A stretch of DNA of 52,446 nucleotides from Thomasclavelia saccharogumia DSM 17460 (GTDB lineage: Bacteria; Bacillota_I; Bacilli_A; Erysipelotrichales; Coprobacillaceae), in contig NZ_JMLH01000016.1 of the NCBI RefSeq assembly GCF_000686665.1, positions 1 to 52,446 of the forward strand, given 5' to 3'. The number at the start of each line of letters is the position of its first letter. Positions within the stretch are counted from its first letter, which is position 1. Positions 29,147-38,400 of this stretch are shown piece after piece. A model generated the notes under the pieces. That model saw nothing but the letters and a program-made list of their open reading frames with translations. It made no database searches and was not told the DNA's origin. Made by a program: the position numbers and the translations under genes.

Positions 29147-29263
29147 TTATCCACCTCCTATAAGTCTTTTCTATTATATCAAGAAAACAACCAAGTTAAA
29201 AGAATTATACCCATGACAATAAAAAACATAACTCATCATATGATTATATAACATTTTTCTAAT

Positions 29264-29295
29264 TTAAAAAGAAGAGCTAATAATTTACTCTTCTT
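29264..29295 (-). terminator. Terminator after the CtpA-type protease gene
   Basis: AAGAAGAG (29269-29276) pairs with CTCTTCTT (29288-29295); on the minus strand the stem is followed by TTTAAATT. It separates this gene from the uvrB cluster. Confidence 0.75.
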
Positions 29296-29302
29296 ATCTC
29301 AA

Positions 29303-30748
29303 TTACATTATCTCTAATAATTTTTTATACTGATTATCATTACTTATATCATTAATATAAATCAATATTTTACTTATTAATACATTCTTGTCATTATCAT
29401 CATAGATGCCATCTATGGTTAAATTATTAGCACTTTCAAACTGTTTTAAACTTTCAACTGTATCACTAGAAAAATAACCATCTTCTCTTTTACAATCATA
29501 ACCTAATATTTTTAACCCTTTTTGCATCGTTAAAACACGATCATCAACACAATCATAGCTTAAACTCTGATCAATAGCCTTGGTCGAAATATCACTAATA
29601 TCAATATTTTCAACTAAATAATCTGGTGTCAATCCTTTTCCATTGATCCATGTTCCACTTGGCAGCATCCATCTAGCATAAGTATATTTCAAAACAGAAC
29701 CATCACTTAACTGTTTTTGTGTCTGAGCTGTACCTTTTCCATATGTTTGAGTTCCAATCAGCTTAAAATCACATAATTCTTGTAATGCACCAGCAACAAC
29801 TTCTGATGCTGATGCAGTATCCCCATCTACCAAAATATAATTATTAGCAAAATTATATTTATTTCCATCGCCTGCTTTAGTTTTTTGAATAGCCCCATTT
29901 TTCTCTTTCATCTGATAAATTGTCTTACCCTCATCAACAAAAAGATCAAGTACATCATTAGCAGCTACTAAATAGCCTCCACCATTACCACGTAAATCAA
30001 TGACTAAGTTACTTATCTGTTCATCAACAAAAGAACGCAAAATATTTTCGATTTCTTCACCTGTTGTTGTACCAAAAGTACTGATTTCAATATAGCCAAA
30101 TTTCTTGCCATTTTCTTCTCTTATTTCACCATTCACCGCTGTTTCTACACTGCCACGTTCTACATCAACATCAAAAGTTTTACCATCTCTTATTACCGTT
30201 AACTTTACCTTAGTACCGGCCTGCCCTCTTACAAGTTCTTTTACTTCATCCGCACTCTTACCTGCAATACTGGTACCATCGACATCAGTAATAGTATCAC
30301 CTACCTGAATATTACTTTGACTAGCTGGACTGTTTTGATATACTTTAGTAATAATGATTCCATTATCTAAAGAAATATAAGCAACCCCGATTCCATCAAA
30401 GTTTCCTTCAACGCTTTGATTAAAAGCAACAGATTCTTCAAAAGTAAAGTAAGATGAATGTATATCACCTAAGGAATTAACTAATGCGGCAATTGAATTT
30501 CCTTCAATATCAACTTCTGTATCATTGGGATTATACCAATATTCATTTAAGATTTCATATGCTTCATCTAGTAGTGATGTATCTGTTCCATTATTATTAA
30601 AACTTATATCTGTCTTTTTTACTATATAACCTGAAACAAACCCAATTCCTAGACAGATGATCATTAAAACAATAAATATTGTCTCTTTAAAATGACTCTT
30701 TTTTACTACTTTTTTAGGTTTTGGATTTGGTCGAATAAAATCATCCAT
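29303..30748 (-). CDS. ctpA: S41-family C-terminal processing peptidase with peptidoglycan-binding domain
   Basis: The product has 481 residues. One N-terminal membrane helix (about 22-43) leaves the rest outside the cell. A PDZ domain (about 115-200) and the S41 protease core (about 210-375) follow, with TASASE (nucleophile probably Ser313) and YGKGT with Lys338, the Ser/Lys dyad. A PG_binding_1 domain (about 402-470; LTMQKGLKILGYDC, DGYFSSDT) is at the end. Bacillus CtpA/CtpB-like proteases with this layout process cell-envelope or signalling proteins. It stands alone with its own terminator. Confidence 0.94.
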   Translation of the reverse strand: MDDFIRPNPKPKKVVKKSHFKETIFIVLMIICLGIGFVSGYIVKKTDISFNNNGTDTSLLDEAYEILNEYWYNPNDTEVDIEGNSIAALVNSLGDIHSSYFTFEESVAFNQSVEGNFDGIGVAYISLDNGIIITKVYQNSPASQSNIQVGDTITDVDGTSIAGKSADEVKELVRGQAGTKVKLTVIRDGKTFDVDVERGSVETAVNGEIREENGKKFGYIEISTFGTTTGEEIENILRSFVDEQISNLVIDLRGNGGGYLVAANDVLDLFVDEGKTIYQMKEKNGAIQKTKAGDGNKYNFANNYILVDGDTASASEVVAGALQELCDFKLIGTQTYGKGTAQTQKQLSDGSVLKYTYARWMLPSGTWINGKGLTPDYLVENIDISDISTKAIDQSLSYDCVDDRVLTMQKGLKILGYDCKREDGYFSSDTVESLKQFESANNLTIDGIYDDNDKNVLISKILIYINDISNDNQYKKLLEIM

Positions 30749-30951
30749 GTTAACACCTCACATTGTTATATTTTAGCATATAATCTAAATAATTTTTAGT
30801 AAAAAATCAAAAAAACATTATTCTTTATAATTAATCATTATCTCCATTATCATTTCATATATTCTATCAAATCATCTAATCTTTAAAACACGACATAAAT
30901 TTATAATTGATATAGAATCAAATTATTCCCCAGGCAATTATTATATTTATC

Positions 30952-30977
30952 AAAAAAAAGATTCATTTTGAATCTTT
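30952..30977 (-). terminator. Terminator after the amidase gene
   Basis: AAAGATTCA-TTT-TGAATCTTT (30957-30977) overlaps the stop codon of the amidase gene; on the minus strand it continues in a run of Ts. The gap 30749-30951 is AT-rich and shows nothing else clear. Confidence 0.8.
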
Positions 30978-31806
30978 AATTCATATACTCATTAATTCCT
31001 TTAACTATTCCACTTACAATCTTATCTTGATAATTACTATCAGATAATAACCGATCCTCCTCTGGATTAGATAAAAAACCCATTTCCACAATCGTTACTG
31101 GAACTTGACACCAGTTTATCCCACTCATTGTATCGCTAATCATAACACCACGATTTTTAGCACCAGTTTCATTACATATATTATTTAAAACACTTTTTGA
31201 TAATGCTTGTGAAGCATCAGCAATTTGATGACAGTATTGATTTGAAGTAGAAGGTGCTATTGTTAAAGCTCCTTTAGCTCCGCTTGAACTGTCACTATTA
31301 CAATGGATCCGAATAAAAGCCCCAGCATTATTTTCATTAGCAATTTTTGCTCGTTCACTATTTGACATGTCAACATCCTGACTTGTTCTAACCATAATAA
31401 CTTGGTACCCGCTAGCTTCTAATTTATCTTTTAATTTAAATGCTACTTCTAGATTTATTAAAGATTCTAACTTTCCAGTGACAACGCCGGTTGCTCCGCT
31501 TGTCACTTTTGCTTTTGTCTCACTAGCACCTGGTCCAATTGGTTCTTGTTCATTATTACCATAACGCTGATGTCCAGCATCAATTACAATTAAACGACTA
31601 TTTCCTACGATTGGTAAACTTTCCTGTGGTAATGATTCATTTACTGGTTCTTCTTTAGCAATAACAATTTCTCTTGAATCTTTTATAAAGCTATTTCTTT
31701 GTTCCTTTACAATATTAGTATCATTTATCACTGTATCTATTTGTTTTTCCTGATTGCATCCTACTACAAAAAATAAAATTAGGAAAACACTGAGTACCTT
31801 TTTCAT
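30976..31806 (-). CDS. N-acetylmuramoyl-L-alanine amidase lipoprotein
   Basis: The product has 276 residues. A lipoprotein signal ends in VVGC (Cys17). After a linker (about 18-70) comes an Amidase_3 domain with the zinc ligands in VIDAGHQ, NLEVAFKL (Glu) and FIRIHCNSD, and the catalytic Glu in IVEMGFLSNPEED. It cleaves the bond between muramic acid and the peptide stem in peptidoglycan. It lies 31 bases after ldh with no terminator between, so the two may be cotranscribed. Confidence 0.93.
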   Translation of the reverse strand: MKKVLSVFLILFFVVGCNQEKQIDTVINDTNIVKEQRNSFIKDSREIVIAKEEPVNESLPQESLPIVGNSRLIVIDAGHQRYGNNEQEPIGPGASETKAKVTSGATGVVTGKLESLINLEVAFKLKDKLEASGYQVIMVRTSQDVDMSNSERAKIANENNAGAFIRIHCNSDSSSGAKGALTIAPSTSNQYCHQIADASQALSKSVLNNICNETGAKNRGVMISDTMSGINWCQVPVTIVEMGFLSNPEEDRLLSDSNYQDKIVSGIVKGINEYMN

Positions 31807-31837
31807 TTTACCACCTGCTTTCCTAATTATTATATCA

Positions 31838-32803
31838 TTAACTATTAATAATTGCTTCTAATTCCGTATCAATCATTTCTTTTAATGTTTCGCAGCTTTT
31901 ATCAAATTTTTCCTGGTCAACATTATTTAAAGATAATGGTATGACTTTAGCTATTCCTTGTCGATTAATAATTGCTGGAACACCAATATATAGACCCTCT
32001 TGATTATATTCCCCCTGCTGATATGCTGAAACAGTTAATATCGCATTTTCATCTCCAAATATTGCACTAATCAAACGATTTAATGATAACCCTATTCCAT
32101 AATAAGTTGCATTTTTTCTTTTAATGATTTCATATGCTGCTTGTTGCACCTCTTTGTATATATTATGCAGCTGATTCATATCAATATTCATTTCAACGAT
32201 ATATTCCATCATGCTTTTGCATCCAATATAAGTATTCATCCATGGTACAAATGATGAATCACCATGTTCTCCTAAAATGTAAGCATGAATATTTGTTGAA
32301 GAAATATTTAAAAATTCACTCAATAAATATCTAAGTCTAGCAGTATCTAAAATCGTTCCACTGCCAATTACCCTATTAGCTGGTAAATGAGATACTCTTT
32401 GCACAACATAACTCATTAAGTCCACCGGATTACTAGCAACAATAATTATTCCATCAAATCCCGTCGCCATGATCGATTGGGTAATTGATTTCATGATCTT
32501 AGCATTGATACTAGCTAGTTCTAATCTTGTCTGTCCCGGTTTTTGAGCAGCACCGGCCGTTATTACAACGATATCTGCATCTTTACAATCATCATAGTTT
32601 CCAGCTTTTACTTTTAAACTGCTTTTGCTGTAAGGTAATCCATGGCTTATATCCATAGCTTCACCGATTGCCTTTTCTTGATCAATATCTATTAAAACTA
32701 ATTCATCAATACCTCCAGTATTTAATACTGAATAGGCCATTGACATTCCAACAAATCCTGTTCCTATTAATACAACCTTTTTTAAATCGTCATCTTTTTT
32801 CAT
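31838..32803 (-). CDS. ldh: L-lactate dehydrogenase
   Basis: The product has 321 residues. The NAD-binding GTGFVGMS is at about residues 14-21, the substrate loop is AAQKPGQTR (Gln rather than Arg points to lactate, not malate), the Asp/Arg region is DTARLR, and the catalytic His180 is in GEHGDS. It reduces pyruvate to L-lactate with NADH, the fermentative end step for hexoses imported by the PTS systems here. It starts with AAGGAGG. Confidence 0.96.
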   Translation of the reverse strand: MKKDDDLKKVVLIGTGFVGMSMAYSVLNTGGIDELVLIDIDQEKAIGEAMDISHGLPYSKSSLKVKAGNYDDCKDADIVVITAGAAQKPGQTRLELASINAKIMKSITQSIMATGFDGIIIVASNPVDLMSYVVQRVSHLPANRVIGSGTILDTARLRYLLSEFLNISSTNIHAYILGEHGDSSFVPWMNTYIGCKSMMEYIVEMNIDMNQLHNIYKEVQQAAYEIIKRKNATYYGIGLSLNRLISAIFGDENAILTVSAYQQGEYNQEGLYIGVPAIINRQGIAKVIPLSLNNVDQEKFDKSCETLKEMIDTELEAIINS

Positions 32804-32904
32804 TGCTTAGTTCCTCCTTATACCCTAATAATAGTATTTATAGCTAAAATAATCATTTAATATGCACTTTTATTTATTATTTCCTAAGATAACATAATAA
32901 TACT

Positions 32905-32930
32905 AAAAAAGTAGTCATTTTTTGACTACT
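32905..32930 (-). terminator. Terminator after the metal-exporter-like gene
   Basis: AGTAGTCA (32910-32917) pairs with TGACTACT (32923-32930). It overlaps the stop codon, and on the minus strand a TTTTTTAG tail follows. Confidence 0.8.
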
Positions 32931-33750
32931 AAATCATAATAATTGATATTACATAACCAGCTGCTATTGCCACAACATACGAAATAAGTAAGATCTTTAC
33001 CGAATTCTTTTTGTCTTCATTATACCTTAAGAGTGCTAAAGTTCCCACTCCGGCACTTGTTGTTAATCCTGTAAATAAAGCTCCAAATCCTAAACCACCA
33101 CTTACATACAGTTGTGTTAAAATAACTGATCCTGCACAGTTGGGGATAAAACCAATGATTCCAGCAATAATTGGTTGAAAGAACCAATTTGTTTGTAATA
33201 AATTACTCAAATTTTCTTCACCAATGCCACTTATAATAATAGTTAAAATAATGTTAGTCAGCAAAATAAAAATAAATATATTTAATGTATGCTTTATCGC
33301 AGGTATGAATATTCCATTTTGACAACCGCAATCACATGGCTCAATTTGTAAATATTCATAATTATCACGATTTTTATGATTTATGTGATCAACTATTAAT
33401 CCTACTACTGTTCCAAGAATTATTTTTATAACAATTAATAAAACTAACATTTGCCACAAATCAGGGTGAATCGCTAATATTGCAAGAGCTTCATCACTGG
33501 TTGCTATAAAAATAGCTAACAATGTTCCCATTGTAAGATAGCGCATTGAATATAACTTAGCAGCTATAACTGAAAATCCACACTGAGGAATACTTCCTAA
33601 TATCGATCCAACAAAAGGCCCAACCTTTCCAAATTCCATTACTTTATTAATTACATCTCGATTAGAAAGATATTCAACTAACAAACATGCTAAAAATAAA
33701 ACTGGTAATGCCATTAATGATTCTTCAATTGGTTCAATTAATATTTCCAT
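32929..33750 (-). CDS. Multi-pass membrane protein, probable heavy-metal/arsenic or manganese exporter (ArsP_2-like)
   Basis: The product has 273 residues and about eight membrane segments in two halves. Each half holds a similar motif: GSILGSIPQCGFSVIAAKLY (about 50-70) and AGIIGFIPNCAGSVILTQLY (about 198-217). This points to an internally duplicated transporter fold. The central loop contains EPCDCGCQNG, a cysteine cluster that could bind a soft metal. The pattern fits what is annotated as a putative 10TM heavy-metal exporter or manganese transporter family; that assignment is from memory of the family and the ion is unknown. It starts with GGAG and has its own terminator, so it is monocistronic. 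Confidence 0.65.
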   Translation of the reverse strand: MEILIEPIEESLMALPVLFLACLLVEYLSNRDVINKVMEFGKVGPFVGSILGSIPQCGFSVIAAKLYSMRYLTMGTLLAIFIATSDEALAILAIHPDLWQMLVLLIVIKIILGTVVGLIVDHINHKNRDNYEYLQIEPCDCGCQNGIFIPAIKHTLNIFIFILLTNIILTIIISGIGEENLSNLLQTNWFFQPIIAGIIGFIPNCAGSVILTQLYVSGGLGFGALFTGLTTSAGVGTLALLRYNEDKKNSVKILLISYVVAIAAGYVISIIMI

Positions 33751-33921
33751 TTACACACTCCAATCTTTTTAAGTTAGCTTATTTTATCACAATATTAAAT
33801 ATTTTCAAACTTTTTACTATTATACATAAATATAAACTTTTTTATAAGTCCAAAAAAGCGAACATTAACTACACAATTAAAATTTATATTATAATTAAAA
33901 TATATTTAATTGCGAGAGTAA

Positions 33922-34026
33922 TTACATAACTATGGGATAATATCTTGATTAGAAAGGATGTGAATAAATAAGAATATAATATTACATTTTATTACAAATG
34001 ATACTTTTTATTTTATAGTTATGTAA
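33922..34026. repeat. Inverted repeat in the leader of the two-repeat secreted protein gene
   Basis: TTACATAACTAT (33922-33933) and its exact complement ATAGTTATGTAA (34015-34026) are separated by 81 bases, with AGAG/CTCT partly continuing the match. It lies within the 304-base gap 33751-34054, which is otherwise AT-rich and holds no further gene. It could fold the leader RNA or be two operator half-sites. Confidence 0.5.
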
Positions 34027-34054
34027 CTCTAATAATGAAAAGGAGAATATTTTT

Positions 34055-34939
34055 ATGAAAAAAATTATCGTATGTTTATTTTCAACAATGCTATTTTTTA
34101 GTTCTTATACTAATGTTAGTGCAGCTCAGTTATCACAATTAGAAAAAAATACAGTAAAGCAAATTACTAACACTTCTACTAAAATTGATCAAACACAATT
34201 CTTAACTGTTCATCCTGATGATGAAATAATTAATGGTATGTCAGTATCTTTAATAAAACACAATATATCTGCTCATCGTCAAGATAATGGTAATGTTATT
34301 ATTACTATTAACGAAACATTACATACAGTAAGAGGTTATTATGAACATTTGGCAACTGATGCAAATGGGGAAAACTTCATACCAAATAAAAACACAGCAT
34401 ACTATACACTAAATGAGGGAATTAGTACAATTTCTCTTAATGCCGATAGCGTTTCTTTAGATGGCTATGTCTATTTAAAAGCTGCTATTGCCCCAGTAAA
34501 TGGTGATTCTATACTAAGTCAACGTTATTACAAAATACCTGTAGATTACAATAATTATAAAACTACTAATACTAAAAGTTATCTTCCATTAAATGATTTG
34601 GGACAATACGCTCCATGTTTCAGTGCTCAAGTTGCTTTTTTTAAAGCTAATGCTACAAAACTAACTGATAATAGTGTTGAAGTTATTATAAATGTAAGTA
34701 GTTCAAATACAGATCTATGGTTTAAACATTTAGCAACAAGTAAAGATGGCGATATTTTTATGCCACAAAAAAATTCATGGTATCATATTTCATCTGATCC
34801 AATATCAGATAAAACTTATAGATTAATTTTACCAGAAAACTGTGTTTCATCTGATGGATTTGTATATTTAGATATATTTTTTGATTTACCAATGGGAATG
34901 AGCAACATTGGTTCTATAAAACTAATAATTGAAAGTTAA
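34055..34939 (+). CDS. Secreted protein with two tandem repeat domains, function unknown
   Basis: The product has 294 residues. AAAGGAG precedes the ATG, and a signal peptide of about 23 residues ends in SAA. Two related beta-rich domains follow, at about 68-170 and 190-290. Both share the pattern of a VIITI/VIINV strand, EHLAT or KHLAT, DGxxFxPxKN, Y and later SxDGYVYL or SSDGFVYLD. There is no lipobox, sorting motif or C-terminal helix, so it is probably released. The strand pattern faintly recalls NEAT domains, but the haem-binding tyrosine motif is not seen. It is one of two genes on the plus strand, divergent from the metal exporter, with its own terminator. Confidence 0.85.
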   Translation: MKKIIVCLFSTMLFFSSYTNVSAAQLSQLEKNTVKQITNTSTKIDQTQFLTVHPDDEIINGMSVSLIKHNISAHRQDNGNVIITINETLHTVRGYYEHLATDANGENFIPNKNTAYYTLNEGISTISLNADSVSLDGYVYLKAAIAPVNGDSILSQRYYKIPVDYNNYKTTNTKSYLPLNDLGQYAPCFSAQVAFFKANATKLTDNSVEVIINVSSSNTDLWFKHLATSKDGDIFMPQKNSWYHISSDPISDKTYRLILPENCVSSDGFVYLDIFFDLPMGMSNIGSIKLIIES

Positions 34940-34952
34940 TAATTAAAAATTG

Positions 34953-34987
34953 GGATAGTTATAGCAAGCTATAGCTATTCTTTTTTT
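34953..34987 (+). terminator. Terminator after the two-repeat secreted protein gene
   Basis: GGATAGTTATAG-CAAG-CTATAGCTATTC forms a 12-bp stem with two G-U pairs, followed by seven Ts. Confidence 0.85.
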
Positions 34988-35022
34988 ATATCTCTTTGAT
35001 AATAATTTTTATAAATAATTAT

Positions 35023-35064
35023 AAAAAAAGATGATTTTTTAAGAACTAACTTAATTCAATCATC
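35023..35064 (-). terminator. Terminator after the small two-helix membrane protein gene
   Basis: On the minus strand GATGATT (35064-35058) pairs with AATCATC (35036-35030), with an inner TTAAG/CTTAA stem, followed by seven Ts. Confidence 0.75.
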
Positions 35065-35073
35065 ACATTTTAT

Positions 35074-35319
35074 TTATTTTTGTTTATTCAATTTACTTAA
35101 AATCAAACCGATTCCTAAAAATAATATTGTAAAACCAAGGAATCCACCAGAAGTAGAAAGCAGTGTTTTTAAAACTGTTACCCACTCATCTAACATTGAT
35201 ACCCCATATTCTGCTGCAGATTCAGTTAATCCAATAAATCCGTCAACCGTTAAAAATATAGTTATAATTAGAAATAAAGCTGAAAAAACATAAAATAATA
35301 TTGCTGATTTACTTTTCAA
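35074..35319 (-). CDS. Small two-helix membrane protein, family A member 1, unknown function
   Basis: I choose the TTG at 35319 (81 residues) because AAGGGG lies eight bases upstream; a GTG at 35328 overlaps that site. Two membrane helices (about 6-28 and 53-75) flank a short loop with ESAAEYGVSMLDEWVTVLK. The same loop signature, ESAAxYxxSxxDEWxTVL, is in the protein at 47588-47911, which also starts with TTG. Both lie just downstream of a GH31 gene. I recognise no known family. The loop between the helices is probably outside if the positive ends are inside, and could contact envelope proteins. Confidence 0.8.
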   Translation of the reverse strand: MKSKSAILFYVFSALFLIITIFLTVDGFIGLTESAAEYGVSMLDEWVTVLKTLLSTSGGFLGFTILFLGIGLILSKLNKQK

Positions 35320-35378
35320 TTTAAACACCCCTTACATTGAATATTTTAATATAATTAAACTTTTTAATCAATAAAACA

Positions 35379-35415
35379 AAAGAGGAATTATTCCATATAG
35401 GTCAAATTCCTCTTT
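35379..35415 (-). terminator. Terminator after the complete GH31 gene
   Basis: AAAGAGGAATT (35379-35389) pairs with AATTCCTCTTT (35405-35415); on the minus strand TTGTTTTATT follows. It separates the GH31 gene from the small membrane protein gene, which therefore needs its own promoter or read-through. Confidence 0.8.
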
Positions 35416-35464
35416 TTTAATTAGATAAAACCTACAATTTTTAAAATATATAATACTTTAAATA

Positions 35465-38400
35465 TTAATTAGATTTTTTTCTTTTTTTTGCTCCATAGAT
35501 CATTGCAGAAGCTAAAGCTAATCCAGCAAGTGAAGTCATCATGCTAGTTGAATCTCCAGTATTGATGCTTGCTGTTGTATCTCCTGAAGCTACAGGAGTT
35601 GTAGCTGCATCATTTGCTACTAAGCTATTGATTCCAGCTTCTAATCCTTCAATTGCTGCTGCCACTTCTTCTTGAGTCGCATTTTCATTTCCTAAAGCTG
35701 AACGAGCAGCTGTTAATGATTGTACAAATAATCCCCATGATTCTTGAGTATAATTTGCAGCATTTAACGTTTCAGCTTTGTTGATTAAATCTTGTAATAA
35801 ATCTTTATTTGGAATTAATCTTAATGATAATTGAGCTCTAATTAATGCTTCATAAGCGTTATCTACCTCTGTTTGAGTAGCATTTGAATCATCTAATACT
35901 ACCTTAGCATTTGCTAATGCTTCTTCTAATTGAGGCCAGCTTGCTTCAGTGTAAAGACTGCTGTCTAATCCTGTTAATTCATCATATTTAGCTTGTAATC
36001 TAGACTTATCAGCACTTAATACTAAGTTTGAAATTGCGTCTTTCAAGTTATTTAATGCTTCATTAACATCACTTTCTAATGCATTTTCATCATTCATGAC
36101 ATCTTTTGCAGCGTCTAATGCTTCTTGTAATGCTGTCCATGAATCAGTTGTATAATTTCCTTCTTCATATTTTTCAGCTTCATTGATCAAGGCATCTAAT
36201 TCACTCTTATCACCTTTTACAAATTCTAGCATATGAATAGCGTTAGCTAGACGATAGAATGATGTATCGATTGTTGTTTGATCTGCACTTGAATCAGCTA
36301 AAATTGTTTCAGCTTCAGCTAATGCACTTTCAAATTCAGCAACAACAGCTGGTACAACATTATTTAATGCACCTTGTTCTTTTAATGTATTAGCTGTATC
36401 AACAGCGATTTGTAAAGCTACTTTATTAGTTTCTACAACTTCGTCTTTTGCAAGACCATAGAAGTTTAATTCTGCAATAGAAGCATAAGCATTAAGTCTA
36501 TCACCTAATGATTCGATAGCGATAAATCTTACATATCTAGCTTCTACTGTGTCAAATTTAATTTCTTTTGCAACTCCAGGTTCTTCTATTGAGCTACCAT
36601 CGTTTGCAATATAACCTTCAACTACTGGTGTAAAGATCTTATTTTCACCTTCATCAGTACTTACTTCAATTCGATAATGTGTAATATGTCCATTTCGACT
36701 ATTTTGACGTGCTAACATATCTACTTGTTCTAAGTTATATACTGCACCTAAATCAATAGTTACATATTGAGGTAATGAATAGCCACTATTATAATTTGAA
36801 TGCCAAATTGTGTCTTTATCACCATCAATTACATAACTTGCATCTTCTTTTTCTACTGCTGACATACTTGATTCATCATAGCGGCTCATTCCTGATTGAG
36901 GGATTAAGTTCAAGCTAGATGGTTGATCTGTATTAGATCCTTTAAATTCAAGTTTATTTATAGCATTAACAATATTAATTGTTGCACTATCAATGTCAGA
37001 TTGTGTTGCCTCATCAGAAGCAATTAATTCTTTAGCTGCATCAACTGCTGCTTTAACTTGATCATAGCTTTCAGTTGTGTATAAGTTTTTATATAAGCTG
37101 TCAAATTTTGCAATTTGTTCATCTAATACTGATGTATCAACACCAACTGCAACTTCTAATTCAGTAGTTGCTTCAAATTGTCCATCTTCAGAAGTTGCTG
37201 TTAAAGTAACAGTTCCTTCAGAAATACCTTGTACTGCATAAATATATGTGTCTTCCATTGGAATCTTAATTACTTTTGCAATACTTTCATCACTACTTGT
37301 AATATCATAGAATGGATTACTTGCATTATTTGGAGATACTGTAGCAGACACTTCTGCTAAACCACCTACATAAACTTTGCTAGCACTTGATTCATCAAAT
37401 TTGATACCTGTTGCATTAACTGCACTATCAGTTACAAATTCAATTTCACGTAATGATAACATACGATTTGATTCACTACCTGTAGTAGTTCCTGTAGCTG
37501 TTCCAGTACTTGTCATTGGAGTAATTACAACACGATCAATATTAGTAGCTTCAGCAGGTACTGTAAATACAAATTCATCTTGTGCAGAATCGTATGTACC
37601 TAAATCATATTCAGTATCACCACTATAAGCTACAGCTTTAATACTTGTTACACGACCGTTACCACCTGTACGGTTATATACTGTTACTGTTTTTAATGGT
37701 TCAGCTTTGTTGAATTCAAAATTCATATCTGTAGGAAGTTTAACTTCTTCTGCGATATCTCCAGATTCAGGATAAGAAGTTAAATACCATTTAAATTCAG
37801 CAAGTGTTCCACCTTTATCACCATCTAATAATAAATCACGCCAATTTGATTGTTGCCATAATTCATCACCAGTCATGTTTTCTTTAACATCATTACTGAA
37901 TGTAATGCTTGCAAAATCAGAAGATCCTAAAATATTTTTAGTTTCTGGTGCTGTTGGAACTTGTGTAATATCAATTAAAGCATCTGCTTTAGATAAATCT
38001 TGTCCAACTACAACTGCTCTAGTTGCTTTAGTATCCCAAGTGAAATCAGCATTAGCTTTGATTGTTACTTTTGCGATACTTCCTGTTCCATTAATCAAAT
38101 CTTGATTTCCAACATTTGTAAAGCATACATAGTTATCTACAGATCCATCTGAATGGAATCTAGTTTTTGAGAAGTTTCTCATGAATACTGTTTGTAATGA
38201 AGCTGAACCAAAATTAGTTACTTCAAATAAATCAGTATCAACTGGCATTTCAACACTAAATGCATTTACGTTCTTTAATCCAATTCCGTAGTAATTTAAT
38301 GTTACTGTATCACCAGCTTTAATATCTGTTTTTGAAGGAATGATTTCAATCTTACCTTCAACGCCACTAGCAGGATTAGTAATTTCATCACCTAACATAC

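Noticed and set aside
34055-34939. NEAT haem-binding domains in the two-repeat protein
   Set aside because: The strand pattern is vaguely similar, but the conserved haem Tyr motif (YxxxY) and typical NEAT start are not seen.
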